Positions 34,763 to 43,959 are shown, counted from the first letter of the stretch. The stretch: 64,000 nucleotides of DNA from Alkalinema pantanalense (GCF_050753345.1 NZ_JBLZFX010000018.1:16679-80678), one strand, 5' to 3'. The notes: generated by a model not told the origin, from the sequence alone. A program made the numbers and translations.

Positions 34763-36001
34763 ATGACCGCTGTCGTACTGGGATCTATCGCACTGAGATC
34801 GGGCTTGTTGTTGAGCCTGCAAGGGATTTTGTTGATTCTGATTTTAGGATCGATTGTTTTCTACCTTGCTTGCATTGCATTCACCTGGGATTTCTTCCGT
34901 AAGGCTCCCGTCAATACCCATCAAAACAGAAAGCACCCGGTAGACAATCAGCCCGTAGACGACAGGGCTAACCTAGTAGCTAACCCAGTGGCCAACCAAG
35001 TTTCTATTTTGGTTCCCATTTGTGGCTTAGATGCAGGTGCTTGGGAGAATTGGACTTCCCTTTGCCATCAACAATGCGATCGCTATGAAATTCTGTTTGG
35101 CGTGGTCGATTTCAACGATCCAGCAGTCCTCCTACTTTACGAATTACAAAAAGCCTATCCCGATCGCGTGCGCATCTTCCCAGGACTGACACCGCGCGGC
35201 GCTAATCACAAGGATAGTACCCTCAGTTATCTACTCGAACAAGCCCAATACGATTGGCTGATCTTGGCAGACAGCGATATTCGGGTGGCACCAGACTATA
35301 TCCAAACGGTGGTTTCGCCCCTATTAAACGGTCAAGTCGGGATGATTACCTGTGCCTTTATTGCCCGATCGCCCCAACATTTAGGAGCCGCGATCGCCTC
35401 CCTAGGCCGTTGCTGTGACTTCATTCCCAGTGCTCTGATTGCCCGTGCCATGGATGGGGGGCTACGGTTTGCGATCGGCATGACCATGGCACTGCATCGA
35501 TCGACCCTGGAAGCGGCGGGGGGCTTGCATCTAAATCGAATTGGCTCCGACTATAACTTGGGTAAGCGAGTGGCAGCAGCAGGCTATCGGGTAGAACTGT
35601 CTCACCTAATTATGGAATCCGATACAGGCCGCGAACGTTTGCGAGATGTTTATCAGCGAGAATTGCGGTGGTCACGGACAATTCGCTTTAATCGCGGTAG
35701 CATTTATTACACAATCGCCTTTTGTTACGGACCCATTTATTGCCTTCCTTTACTCCTCTTGCAGGGATACCACGATTGGGTGATAATAGTGAGCATCGCT
35801 ACACTCACTTTGCGTTATGGACAAGCTGCGATCGCAATTTTATCCATGGGCGCTCCCAAATTATTGAGTTGGCTATGGGTACTTCCTTTACGGGATGGCC
35901 TGAGCTTTATCGTTTGGCTCGTCGGCTGCTTTGGTCGGCAGGTTTTTTGGCGAGGTCGTAAATTACAGATTCAGGAGGATGGCTTAATTCACGAAATTTA
36001 A
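34763..36001 (+). CDS. Ceramide-glucosyltransferase-like glycosyltransferase (GT21/GT2)
   Basis: The protein has 412 residues. An N-terminal TM helix (about 10-45) precedes a linker with short repeated peptides (PVDN/PVDD and ANLV-ANPV-ANQV). The GT domain shows VSILVPICGLDAGAWENW, the metal-binding DSD in LILADSDIRVAPDY, GSDYNLGKRVAAAGY and the RELRWSRTIR motif (QxxRW class). C-terminal TM segments follow (about 315-400). This matches processive membrane GT21 enzymes such as ceramide glucosyltransferase or hopanoid HpnI; the acceptor is not known. The linker repeats are in frame at the DNA level (12-bp units). Confidence 0.85.
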   Translation: MTAVVLGSIALRSGLLLSLQGILLILILGSIVFYLACIAFTWDFFRKAPVNTHQNRKHPVDNQPVDDRANLVANPVANQVSILVPICGLDAGAWENWTSLCHQQCDRYEILFGVVDFNDPAVLLLYELQKAYPDRVRIFPGLTPRGANHKDSTLSYLLEQAQYDWLILADSDIRVAPDYIQTVVSPLLNGQVGMITCAFIARSPQHLGAAIASLGRCCDFIPSALIARAMDGGLRFAIGMTMALHRSTLEAAGGLHLNRIGSDYNLGKRVAAAGYRVELSHLIMESDTGRERLRDVYQRELRWSRTIRFNRGSIYYTIAFCYGPIYCLPLLLLQGYHDWVIIVSIATLTLRYGQAAIAILSMGAPKLLSWLWVLPLRDGLSFIVWLVGCFGRQVFWRGRKLQIQEDGLIHEI

Positions 36002-36466
36002 ACCCTTTTTACCCAACCCTTTACAGGAAAGCATTTCAGTCAAAGCTCTTTGTTCCTTGTGATACCCACGGAATATGAAAAGAATGTTAAGGTTGAAGAT
36101 CAAAGATATCTTTATATCTATAAAGTAATTTTTTAGTTTGTTTGCACTATAAGCCAGATTTCAAGCTTACTGGATTTCAGACTTATAGTCTTGACCCAAG
36201 AATTTAACAATTTACCCAAGAATTTAGCGTATTGACCCCAAAACAGGGTTATACCCGTTTGAATTTTTCAAAATAGCCAGTCTGCACAGGACTTATCTCA
36301 TCATGGGAATTTGCGTATTATCCACTCACACTTCGCCCAGATGGATGTTGCAGGCCATTCAACGATCGTAAGTAAATTAAGTTAAAGCCCCTACAGGGTT
36401 CAACCCCTCAGATAAATTACGTTCATCTCCTTATACAATCCAATCGAAAGCATGGAGGCTTTGCCC
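36002..36466. other. Intergenic region with a 20-bp tandem repeat
   Basis: Two 20-bp units beginning acccaagaattta lie at 36194-36233. A 22-codon frame at 36304 has no ribosome binding site. Nothing else is supported. Confidence 0.4.
36194..36233. repeat. 20-bp tandem repeat, 2 units
   Basis: acccaagaatttaacaattt and acccaagaatttagcgtatt lie in tandem, preceded and followed by related gaccc words. Confidence 0.85.
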
Positions 36467-36907
36467 ATGACAGCATTCTTGTCGATGCCTCGCAGCGTCT
36501 ATGTGCAACAGGGGAATTTACTAGATGCCTTACTTTTTCTTTCCAGAACACTTGCCCGGATGGAAATTCGTCATGTTGTCACGGGAGCTGCGGCCCTTGC
36601 CCTCTATGGCTATAGCCAACGGATACAGATGATTGATTTATTAGTCACATCTAGAGGATTGGAGCGTATTCAGAAAATTTTACTCAATCAGCGACTGACA
36701 TTAGTAGACGCTGATTCTAACCTGTTTTGGGACATTCGCACCGGGTACAGCATCAAGCTACATCTTGTTGAGGAGTTTTCCAATTATCCTCACCTATCGC
36801 TAGACGAAATGAATGTAGTGACCTTGGACGAAATTCCAACCCTACCCTTAGAATTGCTACTTAAACAGCGGACTAAACCCAAAGTCTGTAGCGCCACTGC
36901 CGCTTAA
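36467..36907 (+). CDS. Nucleotidyltransferase-fold-like protein, degenerate
   Basis: The protein has 146 residues from ATG 36467, which has GGAGG 8 nt upstream; ATG 36452 is in frame. The pattern VTGAAALALYGYSQRIQMIDLLVTSRG resembles the start of nucleotidyltransferase-like proteins (GGxAxxxYGxxRxTxDIDLL), but the first acidic residue of the D-x-D pair is replaced, so catalysis is doubtful. SIKLHLVEEF follows where a third acidic strand is expected. There is no antitoxin-like neighbour. The fold assignment is tentative. Confidence 0.5.
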   Translation: MTAFLSMPRSVYVQQGNLLDALLFLSRTLARMEIRHVVTGAAALALYGYSQRIQMIDLLVTSRGLERIQKILLNQRLTLVDADSNLFWDIRTGYSIKLHLVEEFSNYPHLSLDEMNVVTLDEIPTLPLELLLKQRTKPKVCSATAA

Positions 36908-36933
36908 AAGCACACTCAAGGACATTCAATGCA

Positions 36934-36975
36934 TTTGATCAATTTAGTTTGATCAAGTTAATTTGATCAATGTTA
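36934..36975. repeat. 14-bp tandem repeat, 3 units
   Basis: tttgatcaatttag, tttgatcaagttaa and tttgatcaatgtta follow 27 bp after the preceding stop codon. Each unit contains the palindrome TTGATCAA. Confidence 0.9.
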
Positions 36976-37133
36976 ATGATGTGCTAATCAAAAAGACTTT
37001 CTATTTCTAGGGATATCATATCAGAATCCACAAGTTATGGGAGAACTTTTTTCGATCGACTATTTAAGTTGAGCAATCCCCAATTTAACTTGCGTTAATT
37101 ACAAGTTAAATGGCAAGTCAACAACCTTAATCA

Positions 37134-38150
37134 CTAATGCCCAACCGCCGCACGATTAAAGGCTTGCAGCAGATAATGGGGGCGTCGTACCGTTATGAGA
37201 TAGCCAGCATAGATGAGCAGTGCAGAAAGAATAACGATCGGAAAACACAAGGGCAAATAAAAGGCATGGCGACGATCGCGCTTCACCATCTTGCTGACTC
37301 GATCGCGGAAAATCGCCAATTTACCCCGATCACTGATGGTTGGATCATCGGATTGGTGCTCGGATCGGTGCAGCGTAAGAGCCTGGGAAGATCGAGTAGA
37401 TTGCGGGTTCTCTGCCAGCAATTGCTTTTGCCAATACAAATCATGGCCAATCAATAAAAAGCGCCAAAAAAAATGATTCCAGCCATTGGGGGGAGCATGG
37501 AGCGATCGGGCTTGGGGATTTCGCCAAATTGTGTGTCCCGCAGCTAATAACTTCTGGGCATGGAGCACACAGTTCCCGCGATAGAGTGGCAGATTGGTCG
37601 GAATGGGATTGTCTAAGAGAAACGATCGACGAAACGCCACATTGTTTAAAAAGTATTGGGAAACGGGTTGCAATTCGGACGCCCCTGAATACTGGGGGAA
37701 AATGTAAGTCAGCGCCATGGCTGTTCGATAAATGCCAACGCCATTGGTTGTGGTTTCCCCAGCAACAACTTGCACGTCAGGATTACGAAAACTAGCCAGT
37801 AACCTGTGTAACCACTGGCGATCGTAAACACAATCAGAGTCGTAATAGATTACTATTTCCCCTGTTGCCCACTCCGCACCTAACATTTTAGCCGCATAGT
37901 ATTCTGTGTTCAGAGGCGCAGATTTCACCAGTAACCAAGGGTATTGCTGTTGCAAGTTGGCGAGTAATTCCGCAGGCGTATCTCCACTGTCGATCAGCAA
38001 AACCTCATTGGCCAAGCTGGGCGAGGGATTCTGGGACGCTAGGGACGCTAATGACTTCATTAAACCTTGCGGATCGGCAGTGGCCAAATTCTCGGTTTCC
38101 AAAATCATCGAAAACGTTGGCCATTCCTCCGCAAGCGCATTGCTATTCAT
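37134..38150 (-). CDS. Glycosyltransferase family 2 protein
   Basis: The protein has 338 residues. The GT-A core shows FSMILETENLA, EVLLIDSGDTPAELL, AAKMLGAEWATGEIVIYYDSDCVY (DxD-type metal site) and a NNVAFRRSFLLDNP acceptor region. Two hydrophobic segments at about 295-325 indicate membrane attachment. It probably transfers a sugar to a lipid or polysaccharide at the inner membrane; donor and acceptor are unknown. GTG and ATG starts are adjacent (38153/38150). Confidence 0.85.
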   Translation of the reverse strand: MNSNALAEEWPTFSMILETENLATADPQGLMKSLASLASQNPSPSLANEVLLIDSGDTPAELLANLQQQYPWLLVKSAPLNTEYYAAKMLGAEWATGEIVIYYDSDCVYDRQWLHRLLASFRNPDVQVVAGETTTNGVGIYRTAMALTYIFPQYSGASELQPVSQYFLNNVAFRRSFLLDNPIPTNLPLYRGNCVLHAQKLLAAGHTIWRNPQARSLHAPPNGWNHFFWRFLLIGHDLYWQKQLLAENPQSTRSSQALTLHRSEHQSDDPTISDRGKLAIFRDRVSKMVKRDRRHAFYLPLCFPIVILSALLIYAGYLITVRRPHYLLQAFNRAAVGH

Positions 38151-38281
38151 CACGGATCGCGCCTCCCCCTACACTTTCACACCTGCAACCACAGAAGTAG
38201 TTTCCCACAAAATTCTCATCAGCAGATAATCTATTTATCACTTTTTAAACATATAGCCAACTTAGAATCAGACAATCACCC

Positions 38282-39724
38282 CTAGGCTAATAACCATTGA
38301 CGAAGGAAAATAATTCCAGCAATGCCAATCATGGTGATTAGCATCACCGTTCCCCCTGGTACGAGCAATGGGAGACTGGCCGATGATCGCTGGGCCGATC
38401 GTTGTTTCCAAGCCATCGCCGCTGGCAACAGACCCCCTAAAATAGAAATACTGAAGGTTCCGGTATAGTCCAATGCTGTCAGAAAAATTGCAGGATTAAA
38501 CGTCGAAATCCCCAATGCAGGGAATAATACTAGTGAATACAGAGAAAGTCGTTGTTTGGGACGCTCTATTCTGATTTGAAAAGCATCCTGAAAGAAATCA
38601 AGCAGGCCATAGACAAACCCAACAAAGGAAGTCACGATCGCGAATTCAGAAAAAATGGAAACGATGACGCCAATGGCATTGCCTGCTCCGCCTTCTCGCA
38701 ATAGTTTCAAGGGGTCGAAGCTACCCTGGATTGATTGCACCGTTGCTCGGCTTTCCGGTGAGAGGCTACAGAGAATCACTGCATTCCAGAGTAGAAACAT
38801 TAGGAGTGGAATGCCTGAACCCACTACGATCGCGCGTTTAATTTTCTGGGAATCCCCTTCTAGTTGAGTGGTGATTACGGGAATGACATTGTGAAAAAAT
38901 AATGCAACCAACATCACAGAAATTGCGGGGGGCAAGGCTGTCCAATCCTGGAACACCACTTGTTCGATCTGCACTTGCCCGATCGCCAGGATTAATAATC
39001 CCAAAAACGACAGCACCACGATCGCCACTAAGCCATTATTAACTCGTTCAACTAACTGCGATCGTCCCCAAAAAAGAATTCCCCCAAATATGCCCGTAAA
39101 GACAACGGTTCCTAACCACTGGATTGAGGCCAAGGTGGTCACCAAGTTCGCGATCGCGGCGATGGGAATGAACGGGCTCAATTTTGTGAGCGCTGACAAT
39201 AGGATCTCGCCACCCTGAGCAATATAGGCCACTAACAGCGCATAGTGCAGAAATAGATAGACAACACCTGCAATCCTAGAGCCGCCTTTACCTAGGGTCT
39301 GTTCAATCATCGACAAAAAGCCCAGCGTTGGCACACCGGATTGGTGCATCATCTGCAAATTCACTTCCGCAATCAGCAATCCTGAAATGACGGCATACAA
39401 CCAAGCCAGCAAGAGCGCGATCGTAGAAGGAATTACCCCAGCGGGCAAGGTCACTGCTGGCAAAGCTAACACCCCCGCTCCGATCGTGGTTCCTGCGACC
39501 AAGGCCGTTGCACCCAAGACACTTCCTGGGTGATGGCCAAGTTGCCCTGCAGTAAACGCTACATTGGAAAATAATCGGGTCGGAGGCATTGCAGTTGAAG
39601 GCATTGCAGTTGAAGGCATTGCAGTTGAAGGCATTGCAGTTGAAGGCATTGCAGTTGAAGGCATTGCAGTTGAAGGCATTGCAGTTGAAGACATTGCAGT
39701 TGAAGGCATTGCAGTTGAAGGCAT
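38282..39724 (-). CDS. Aromatic amino acid permease (TyrP/HAAP family) with repeated N-terminus
   Basis: The protein has 480 residues. About eleven TM segments carry the family pattern GATALVAGTTIGAGVLALPAVTLPAG (TM1), a conserved glycine-rich region and LEGDSQKIKRAIVVGSGIP. It is an amino acid:proton symporter of the plasma membrane, related to tyrosine- and tryptophan-specific permeases. The first 45 residues are nine copies of MPSTA (one MSSTA) before MPPTRLFSN, where the normal N-terminus appears to begin. Each copy opens with ATG, so several starts are possible and the frame is preserved at any copy number. Confidence 0.9.
   Translation of the reverse strand: MPSTAMPSTAMSSTAMPSTAMPSTAMPSTAMPSTAMPSTAMPSTAMPPTRLFSNVAFTAGQLGHHPGSVLGATALVAGTTIGAGVLALPAVTLPAGVIPSTIALLLAWLYAVISGLLIAEVNLQMMHQSGVPTLGFLSMIEQTLGKGGSRIAGVVYLFLHYALLVAYIAQGGEILLSALTKLSPFIPIAAIANLVTTLASIQWLGTVVFTGIFGGILFWGRSQLVERVNNGLVAIVVLSFLGLLILAIGQVQIEQVVFQDWTALPPAISVMLVALFFHNVIPVITTQLEGDSQKIKRAIVVGSGIPLLMFLLWNAVILCSLSPESRATVQSIQGSFDPLKLLREGGAGNAIGVIVSIFSEFAIVTSFVGFVYGLLDFFQDAFQIRIERPKQRLSLYSLVLFPALGISTFNPAIFLTALDYTGTFSISILGGLLPAAMAWKQRSAQRSSASLPLLVPGGTVMLITMIGIAGIIFLRQWLLA
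39590..39724 (-). repeat. 15-bp coding tandem repeat, 9 copies, each with ATG
   Basis: On the minus strand the unit ATGCCTTCAACTGCA is repeated nine times with one base change. It is in frame with the permease. The near-perfect identity points to recent expansion by slippage. Confidence 0.95.
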
Positions 39725-40041
39725 CCATCATCACCATTGACCGAACAGGGCCGGTAGATTGCGGGTAGATCATAGATTATCCTGCGACTCAATCAATTTT
39801 GGGGTCTGATTTTATCGAGGTTTGTCCGCGATCGACCCAATTTTCTGTCTGCGATCGACCCAATTTCAGGACAATCCAGCCCCCCGTCACTTCTCAAACC
39901 TAGCTCCCAACAATACAGCTCATCCCATGAACGAATTAACGCTCCTATGAAAATTCTGGTTTCTTAAGATTTAACCCCCTTGTTTTCTGGCTGATTTATC
40001 GGAATGATTGAAGAGAAACTGCCGCTATTCCCATCCGCCTT
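39725..40041. other. Divergent intergenic region with 23-bp repeat
   Basis: Promoters of the permease and the PRiA4-type gene lie here. Two 23-bp units (39825-39847 and 39848-39870) share gcgatcgacccaattt. No RNA gene is seen. Confidence 0.45.
39825..39870. repeat. 23-bp tandem repeat, 2 units
   Basis: Two copies of gtcygcgatcgacccaattt plus three bases lie in tandem, with two or three mismatches. Confidence 0.88.
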
Positions 40042-42078
40042 ATGTCCTTTAAGCTGCACCAACTCGATCGGCTCCAGCCCAATTCCCCCAACATAGAACA
40101 AGTTTTCGAAGCTTACACCACTGAGCTGATTCAGCAATTTTTGGCAGCTCCAGAAGGGCAGGATTGGCTTAAGGTGGGGATGGTGCCTGAGGAGGCCGTC
40201 GGCAGTTGGATCGACAATTTTCTGTACTTCAGCTTTTTCTATGGCTTCGGTGCCTTGCCTAAGCTGACCGCGCAAGGCGTAGAAACCCTATTAACTGAAA
40301 TCTTTCCTCAGAAAATCTCGCTGTGCAACGCGGATGAAGCGGATAGCGCCATTCCTGAATTGATGGCTTTTTGGCAGTTTCTTCAGCGGCAATACAAGCT
40401 GACCCAAGCCCCTGCTATTTTGAAGGTTCTTAAGAAACTTCAGCCAAATTTTAAATCCATCATTAATGATTCCAGTAAATTTGGGCCTGCAAAAACCTTT
40501 GTGCAAGCGGGATTTGCGGCGGGTGTAGACATGACAGATCCCGAAGCTGTCCAAGCATTTCAAATCGAATTCAACCAAAGGCTCCAAGCGAACCAACCCA
40601 TGGGCCAACCGATGCCGATCGCTCAGATGTTTAGCCAATTACTCAACTTGATGGAGGCTCCAGGCGTAGAGGAAGATTCAGATCTTGACGAAGATGATGA
40701 TGAAAATGACGAGATGAACGATTTTTTCCTTGATGATTGGTTTAGCGGGAATGGGGATGACGAGGATGAGGATGAATTAGCCTTTGAGCAACAAATTCGC
40801 CAGCACAACTTTGAGGACACCATCAGTCGATTTGTACCCTTTTCAGAAACTGCGATCGCTCAACTCAAAGCCCAAGCCATTGACGAAACTCAGCCTGGTT
40901 CAATCATCCGAGATTTCCAGACTCTAATCAGCGAGATCGGACAGGGAGTTGCCGTCAGTGCTGCGCAGAAACAACTTCCCCCCAAGTTTTTGGCAGACCT
41001 CAACGATCGCTTAACAAGTCCATTACTCTTGGATTTAGCTCGACCTCAGCAAAAATCCTATCCCAACATTCAAGGACTTTACCTATTGCTGAAGGCCACT
41101 GGACTCGCTCAGATGGCTACACAAGGGAACAAACCCACCCTACAGATCAACCCCCAAGTGCTGGAATCCTGGCAAACGTTGAATTTCACGGAAAAGTACT
41201 GCACGCTGCTAGAAGCTTGGCTTGTCCGTAGCCATGAAGCCATGCTTGATCCCAAAGCTCGATCTCCCCTCAATGAAGGAGCAAAGGTCTTTCACCACTG
41301 GCCGAGCCTTAGTCAGGTCGATGCCATAACATCGAAAAGAACTGCAAAAAAACAAGAATCTTTGGCAGAATCCAGTCTATTGAAATACCACTTAGGGCTG
41401 CATAATTTGAGCCTGATGGAAATGTTTGGCTTCGTGACCCTGACCTCCGGAGAACCAGCCAAGGGAAAAGGCTGGAACTTGCAGCAGGTGAACCCAACAC
41501 CTTGGGGTCATGGCATTATGGAACTTTATGGCCAAGCCCTGCGAGAGCAGGATTTTATCTGGCAGTTTGAGCGAGATCCCTACATTCCTATCAGTGAACT
41601 TCAGCCCACCTTGCAACCCTATCTCCCACAATGGCAACACACACTGTGGGTGGACAAACCTGAACAGACTGAGGGCGTTTATGTATTTCGGGTTACCCTC
41701 AATAAAGCGTGGCGCAAATTAGCGATCGACAGTCGTCTACCCTTACATCAACTAGGCTTGGCGATTCTGGATGCCTTTGACTTTGACGATCCGATGCACT
41801 TAGACATGTTTGAATACGTGACTCCCTACGGTACCACTCAACAGATCCATCATCCCCGGGCCGAGGGGCGTCCCAAAACGACGAAGGTGATGATCGGCGA
41901 TTTGCCCTTACGGCAAGGTCAATCGATGAACTATATTTTTGATTTTGGTGACTGGTGGGAGTTTGGGATCTTGCTGGAAGCGATCGAACCACCGATCGAA
42001 GAACCGGGCTATATCGAAATTCGAGAACGCAAGGGAAAAGCCCCACAGCAGTACCCGGATTACGATGAAACTTGGTGA
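40042..42078 (+). CDS. pRiA4b ORF-3 family protein with long N-terminal extension
   Basis: The protein has 678 residues. The C-terminal 140 residues are a plasmid pRiA4b ORF-3-like domain (YVFRVTLNKAWRKLAI; HQLGLAILDAFDFDDPMHLDMF; QSMNYIFDFGDWWEFGILLE). The N-terminal 190 residues and the central helical region (about 260-520) match nothing I recognise. Between them lies an extremely acidic linker (about 213-250, EEDSDLDEDDDENDEMND). The protein is soluble. The family is often found near mobile elements but has no known function. It is convergent with the Hpt gene. Confidence 0.8.
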   Translation: MSFKLHQLDRLQPNSPNIEQVFEAYTTELIQQFLAAPEGQDWLKVGMVPEEAVGSWIDNFLYFSFFYGFGALPKLTAQGVETLLTEIFPQKISLCNADEADSAIPELMAFWQFLQRQYKLTQAPAILKVLKKLQPNFKSIINDSSKFGPAKTFVQAGFAAGVDMTDPEAVQAFQIEFNQRLQANQPMGQPMPIAQMFSQLLNLMEAPGVEEDSDLDEDDDENDEMNDFFLDDWFSGNGDDEDEDELAFEQQIRQHNFEDTISRFVPFSETAIAQLKAQAIDETQPGSIIRDFQTLISEIGQGVAVSAAQKQLPPKFLADLNDRLTSPLLLDLARPQQKSYPNIQGLYLLLKATGLAQMATQGNKPTLQINPQVLESWQTLNFTEKYCTLLEAWLVRSHEAMLDPKARSPLNEGAKVFHHWPSLSQVDAITSKRTAKKQESLAESSLLKYHLGLHNLSLMEMFGFVTLTSGEPAKGKGWNLQQVNPTPWGHGIMELYGQALREQDFIWQFERDPYIPISELQPTLQPYLPQWQHTLWVDKPEQTEGVYVFRVTLNKAWRKLAIDSRLPLHQLGLAILDAFDFDDPMHLDMFEYVTPYGTTQQIHHPRAEGRPKTTKVMIGDLPLRQGQSMNYIFDFGDWWEFGILLEAIEPPIEEPGYIEIRERKGKAPQQYPDYDETW

Positions 42079-42141
42079 GCCATTGTCCAGGGGGATGCCG
42101 TAGGGCTTTATAGAAAATTGGTTTAAGGGTGATTGTGCAAA

Positions 42142-43287
42142 TTATTGAATTGCTTTCATCAAGAATTCAGCAATTTGGATCAGTTCTCCTTTGTTAAATT
42201 GATCCAGCAATGCACGGGCTGCTCCCTTGGGATCGGCAGGAATGGAGATTTGGCGCTGGCGTACTCCAGCAGCGGCTGCGCCATTACCGTTGGATGTACC
42301 ATTGGATGCGCCATTACCATTAGCAACACCATTGCTACTTACGTTTGCAGGTGTGGCCGGAGCTGGGGCTGGCGTGGGGGAGGGGGCAGCCTTTGCCGCA
42401 GGAGCAGCCGCTTGTCCCGCACCCACAAACCTTTGTAAAGCATGGCTGGGCAAAATTTCGCTGGCTCGCCCAGTTAGCCATAGGTCGCTGGCTTGCTTCA
42501 GTTCCTTGATAATGAGGGGCGCTAGGTGAGCAAAGCTAGCATTGGGATTCGCGATCGCCCGTTGTGCCGTCTGCATTGTCAACACCCAAGGCTGCGAAGT
42601 TTTATCTAATTGCGCCAACTTCACACAGAGCGTCATCAACTGTTGCCGCCCCTTAGGAGTATCTCCTTGTTTAAATAGCTGCAGCATCAATTTGAGAATA
42701 TTATTGACCTGAGCCGCAGCATTGGCGGGCAGGTTACTAGTAGGTGCCGCAGCTGTTTCTGCTTTGATCAAGCCATTTAAATGCTTACCCAATTCTGCAA
42801 AGGCAGGCGTAGAATCTCGTAATGCCCGATCGGCATCTTCAGGACGCAAACCGAAGGGACTTTGCAACGCTTCTACCAAGGCTTTTAGGGCATCAAATCC
42901 TTTTAGAAAATGGTCTTCAAGTTTACGATCGATTTTGACCGGATTCTCTTTCAGGATTTTGAAATAATCTTCTAGATGGTGAGCAATTTTTTGAATGCTG
43001 TCAAAGCCCAGCATGGCTGCGCCGCCTTTTACTGAGTGCGCCGCCCGAAAAAGCTGATTCATTTCTTCAGAATCTGCCATCGTAGACTGAAGATTGAGCA
43101 ACCCTTGTTCGATCGTGTCGAGGTGCTCTTTAGCTTCTTCGATAAAGTATCCTAAAATTTGCTGCTGTTTGGTTGATTGCACCACAGCTTGGCTCCCAAG
43201 TTTATCAGTAGACGGTGACGACGTTAGAACTCCAAAGTATCTCAGAAATTTAGAAACCGCTGTGACTTCAAACAGTTTGAGAACCAT
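42142..43287 (-). CDS. Hpt-domain phosphotransfer protein
   Basis: The protein has 381 residues. The Hpt domain (about 43-150) carries the phosphoacceptor in FRAAHSVKGGAAMLGF and the following helix IQKIAHHLEDYFKILKE. A second helical region spans about 185-290. An Ala/Pro/Asn-rich linker follows (AAPAAKAAPSPTPAPAPATP; NGVANGNGASNG), then a short C-terminal helix (about 340-381, GAARALLDQFNKGELIQIAE). It resembles the N-terminus of CheA/PixL-type kinases but lacks a kinase domain, so it is a stand-alone phosphorelay or output adaptor. No response regulator is adjacent. Confidence 0.85.
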   Translation of the reverse strand: MVLKLFEVTAVSKFLRYFGVLTSSPSTDKLGSQAVVQSTKQQQILGYFIEEAKEHLDTIEQGLLNLQSTMADSEEMNQLFRAAHSVKGGAAMLGFDSIQKIAHHLEDYFKILKENPVKIDRKLEDHFLKGFDALKALVEALQSPFGLRPEDADRALRDSTPAFAELGKHLNGLIKAETAAAPTSNLPANAAAQVNNILKLMLQLFKQGDTPKGRQQLMTLCVKLAQLDKTSQPWVLTMQTAQRAIANPNASFAHLAPLIIKELKQASDLWLTGRASEILPSHALQRFVGAGQAAAPAAKAAPSPTPAPAPATPANVSSNGVANGNGASNGTSNGNGAAAAGVRQRQISIPADPKGAARALLDQFNKGELIQIAEFLMKAIQ

Positions 43288-43621
43288 TGGAAGCTCAGCA
43301 CGAGATCGCGTTTGGAGGATGAACTTTACTTAACCTGATTATTCCCACCACCTAAAGGAACTCACGATATACGCAGGATTTTCAGCCAGTTGACTGAAAC
43401 AAATCCGCAGCATCGTATCACACAGGAGACACTAAGCGATCGGGCTGCCCCAATGACCGCTTACGCTCATTGGCCAGACCTAAAAATATCGTCTCAAAGG
43501 AATATTTTCTACCTCAATTTAAGTCGTGCAGTATTTCCATCAGCCTTCCGTCATTTGGGGAATTGAAGGCTACCTAATAATCAATAATCAACTGATGTCA
43601 ACGTAGACGATCGCCCAAGTT

Positions 43622-43718
43622 AGGAACGGCGTACAAGTACAATCTCACGGGGAAGGGTTGGGGGTAGGAGAGTAGGAGAGTGAACAGGGAATGTGATTTT
43701 TCAGCAAATTCCTTACCG
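43622..43718 (+). repeat. Dispersed ~110-bp repeat, diverged copy C
   Basis: It begins ggaacggcgtacaa and ends gcaaattccttaccgg around a purine-rich core (ggtaggagagtagg). It has the same order and orientation as copy A but is clearly more diverged. Confidence 0.65.
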
Positions 43719-43808
43719 GACTCGCGATAACCGATCGTAGACCAACGAACAAGTACAAAGGCTTCAAGCCCAAGCACAACTAAACTAAAGAAGATTTCCT
43801 AGCAAAAT

Positions 43809-43847
43809 CTCATCGATCGTGATCTCTACAAAACCACGATCGATGAG
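43809..43847 (-). terminator. 13-bp perfect-stem hairpin
   Basis: CTCATCGATCGTG and CACGATCGATGAG enclose a 13-nt loop. On the minus strand ATTTTG follows. It lies 130 bp after the end of the minus-strand paralogue 1 gene and may terminate it, or it may be part of the neighbouring repeat. Confidence 0.5.
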
Positions 43848-43848
43848 T

Positions 43849-43959
43849 CCTTAGGGATTTGCCAAGAAATAATATCCCCTCTTCATCCCCCCACCCTCCT
43901 ACCCTTTTACTCTCCTAACCCCTATCCAATTGGGATTTTATTTATACGCTGTTCCCTTA
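43849..43959 (-). repeat. Dispersed ~110-bp repeat, copy B
   Basis: It reads from ccttagggatttg to gttccctta and matches the reverse complement of copy A with about seven differences. It ends 20 bp before the stop codon of the large gene at 43980. Confidence 0.88.

Noticed and set aside
36391..36412. gggttcaacccc word resembling a tRNA T-arm
   Set aside because: No acceptor, D-arm or anticodon stem can be built around it; it is an isolated short palindrome.
39559..39792. Minus-strand frames encoding repeated LQLQC or FNCNA units
   Set aside because: They are the other two frames of the permease's 15-bp repeat and stop soon after it.
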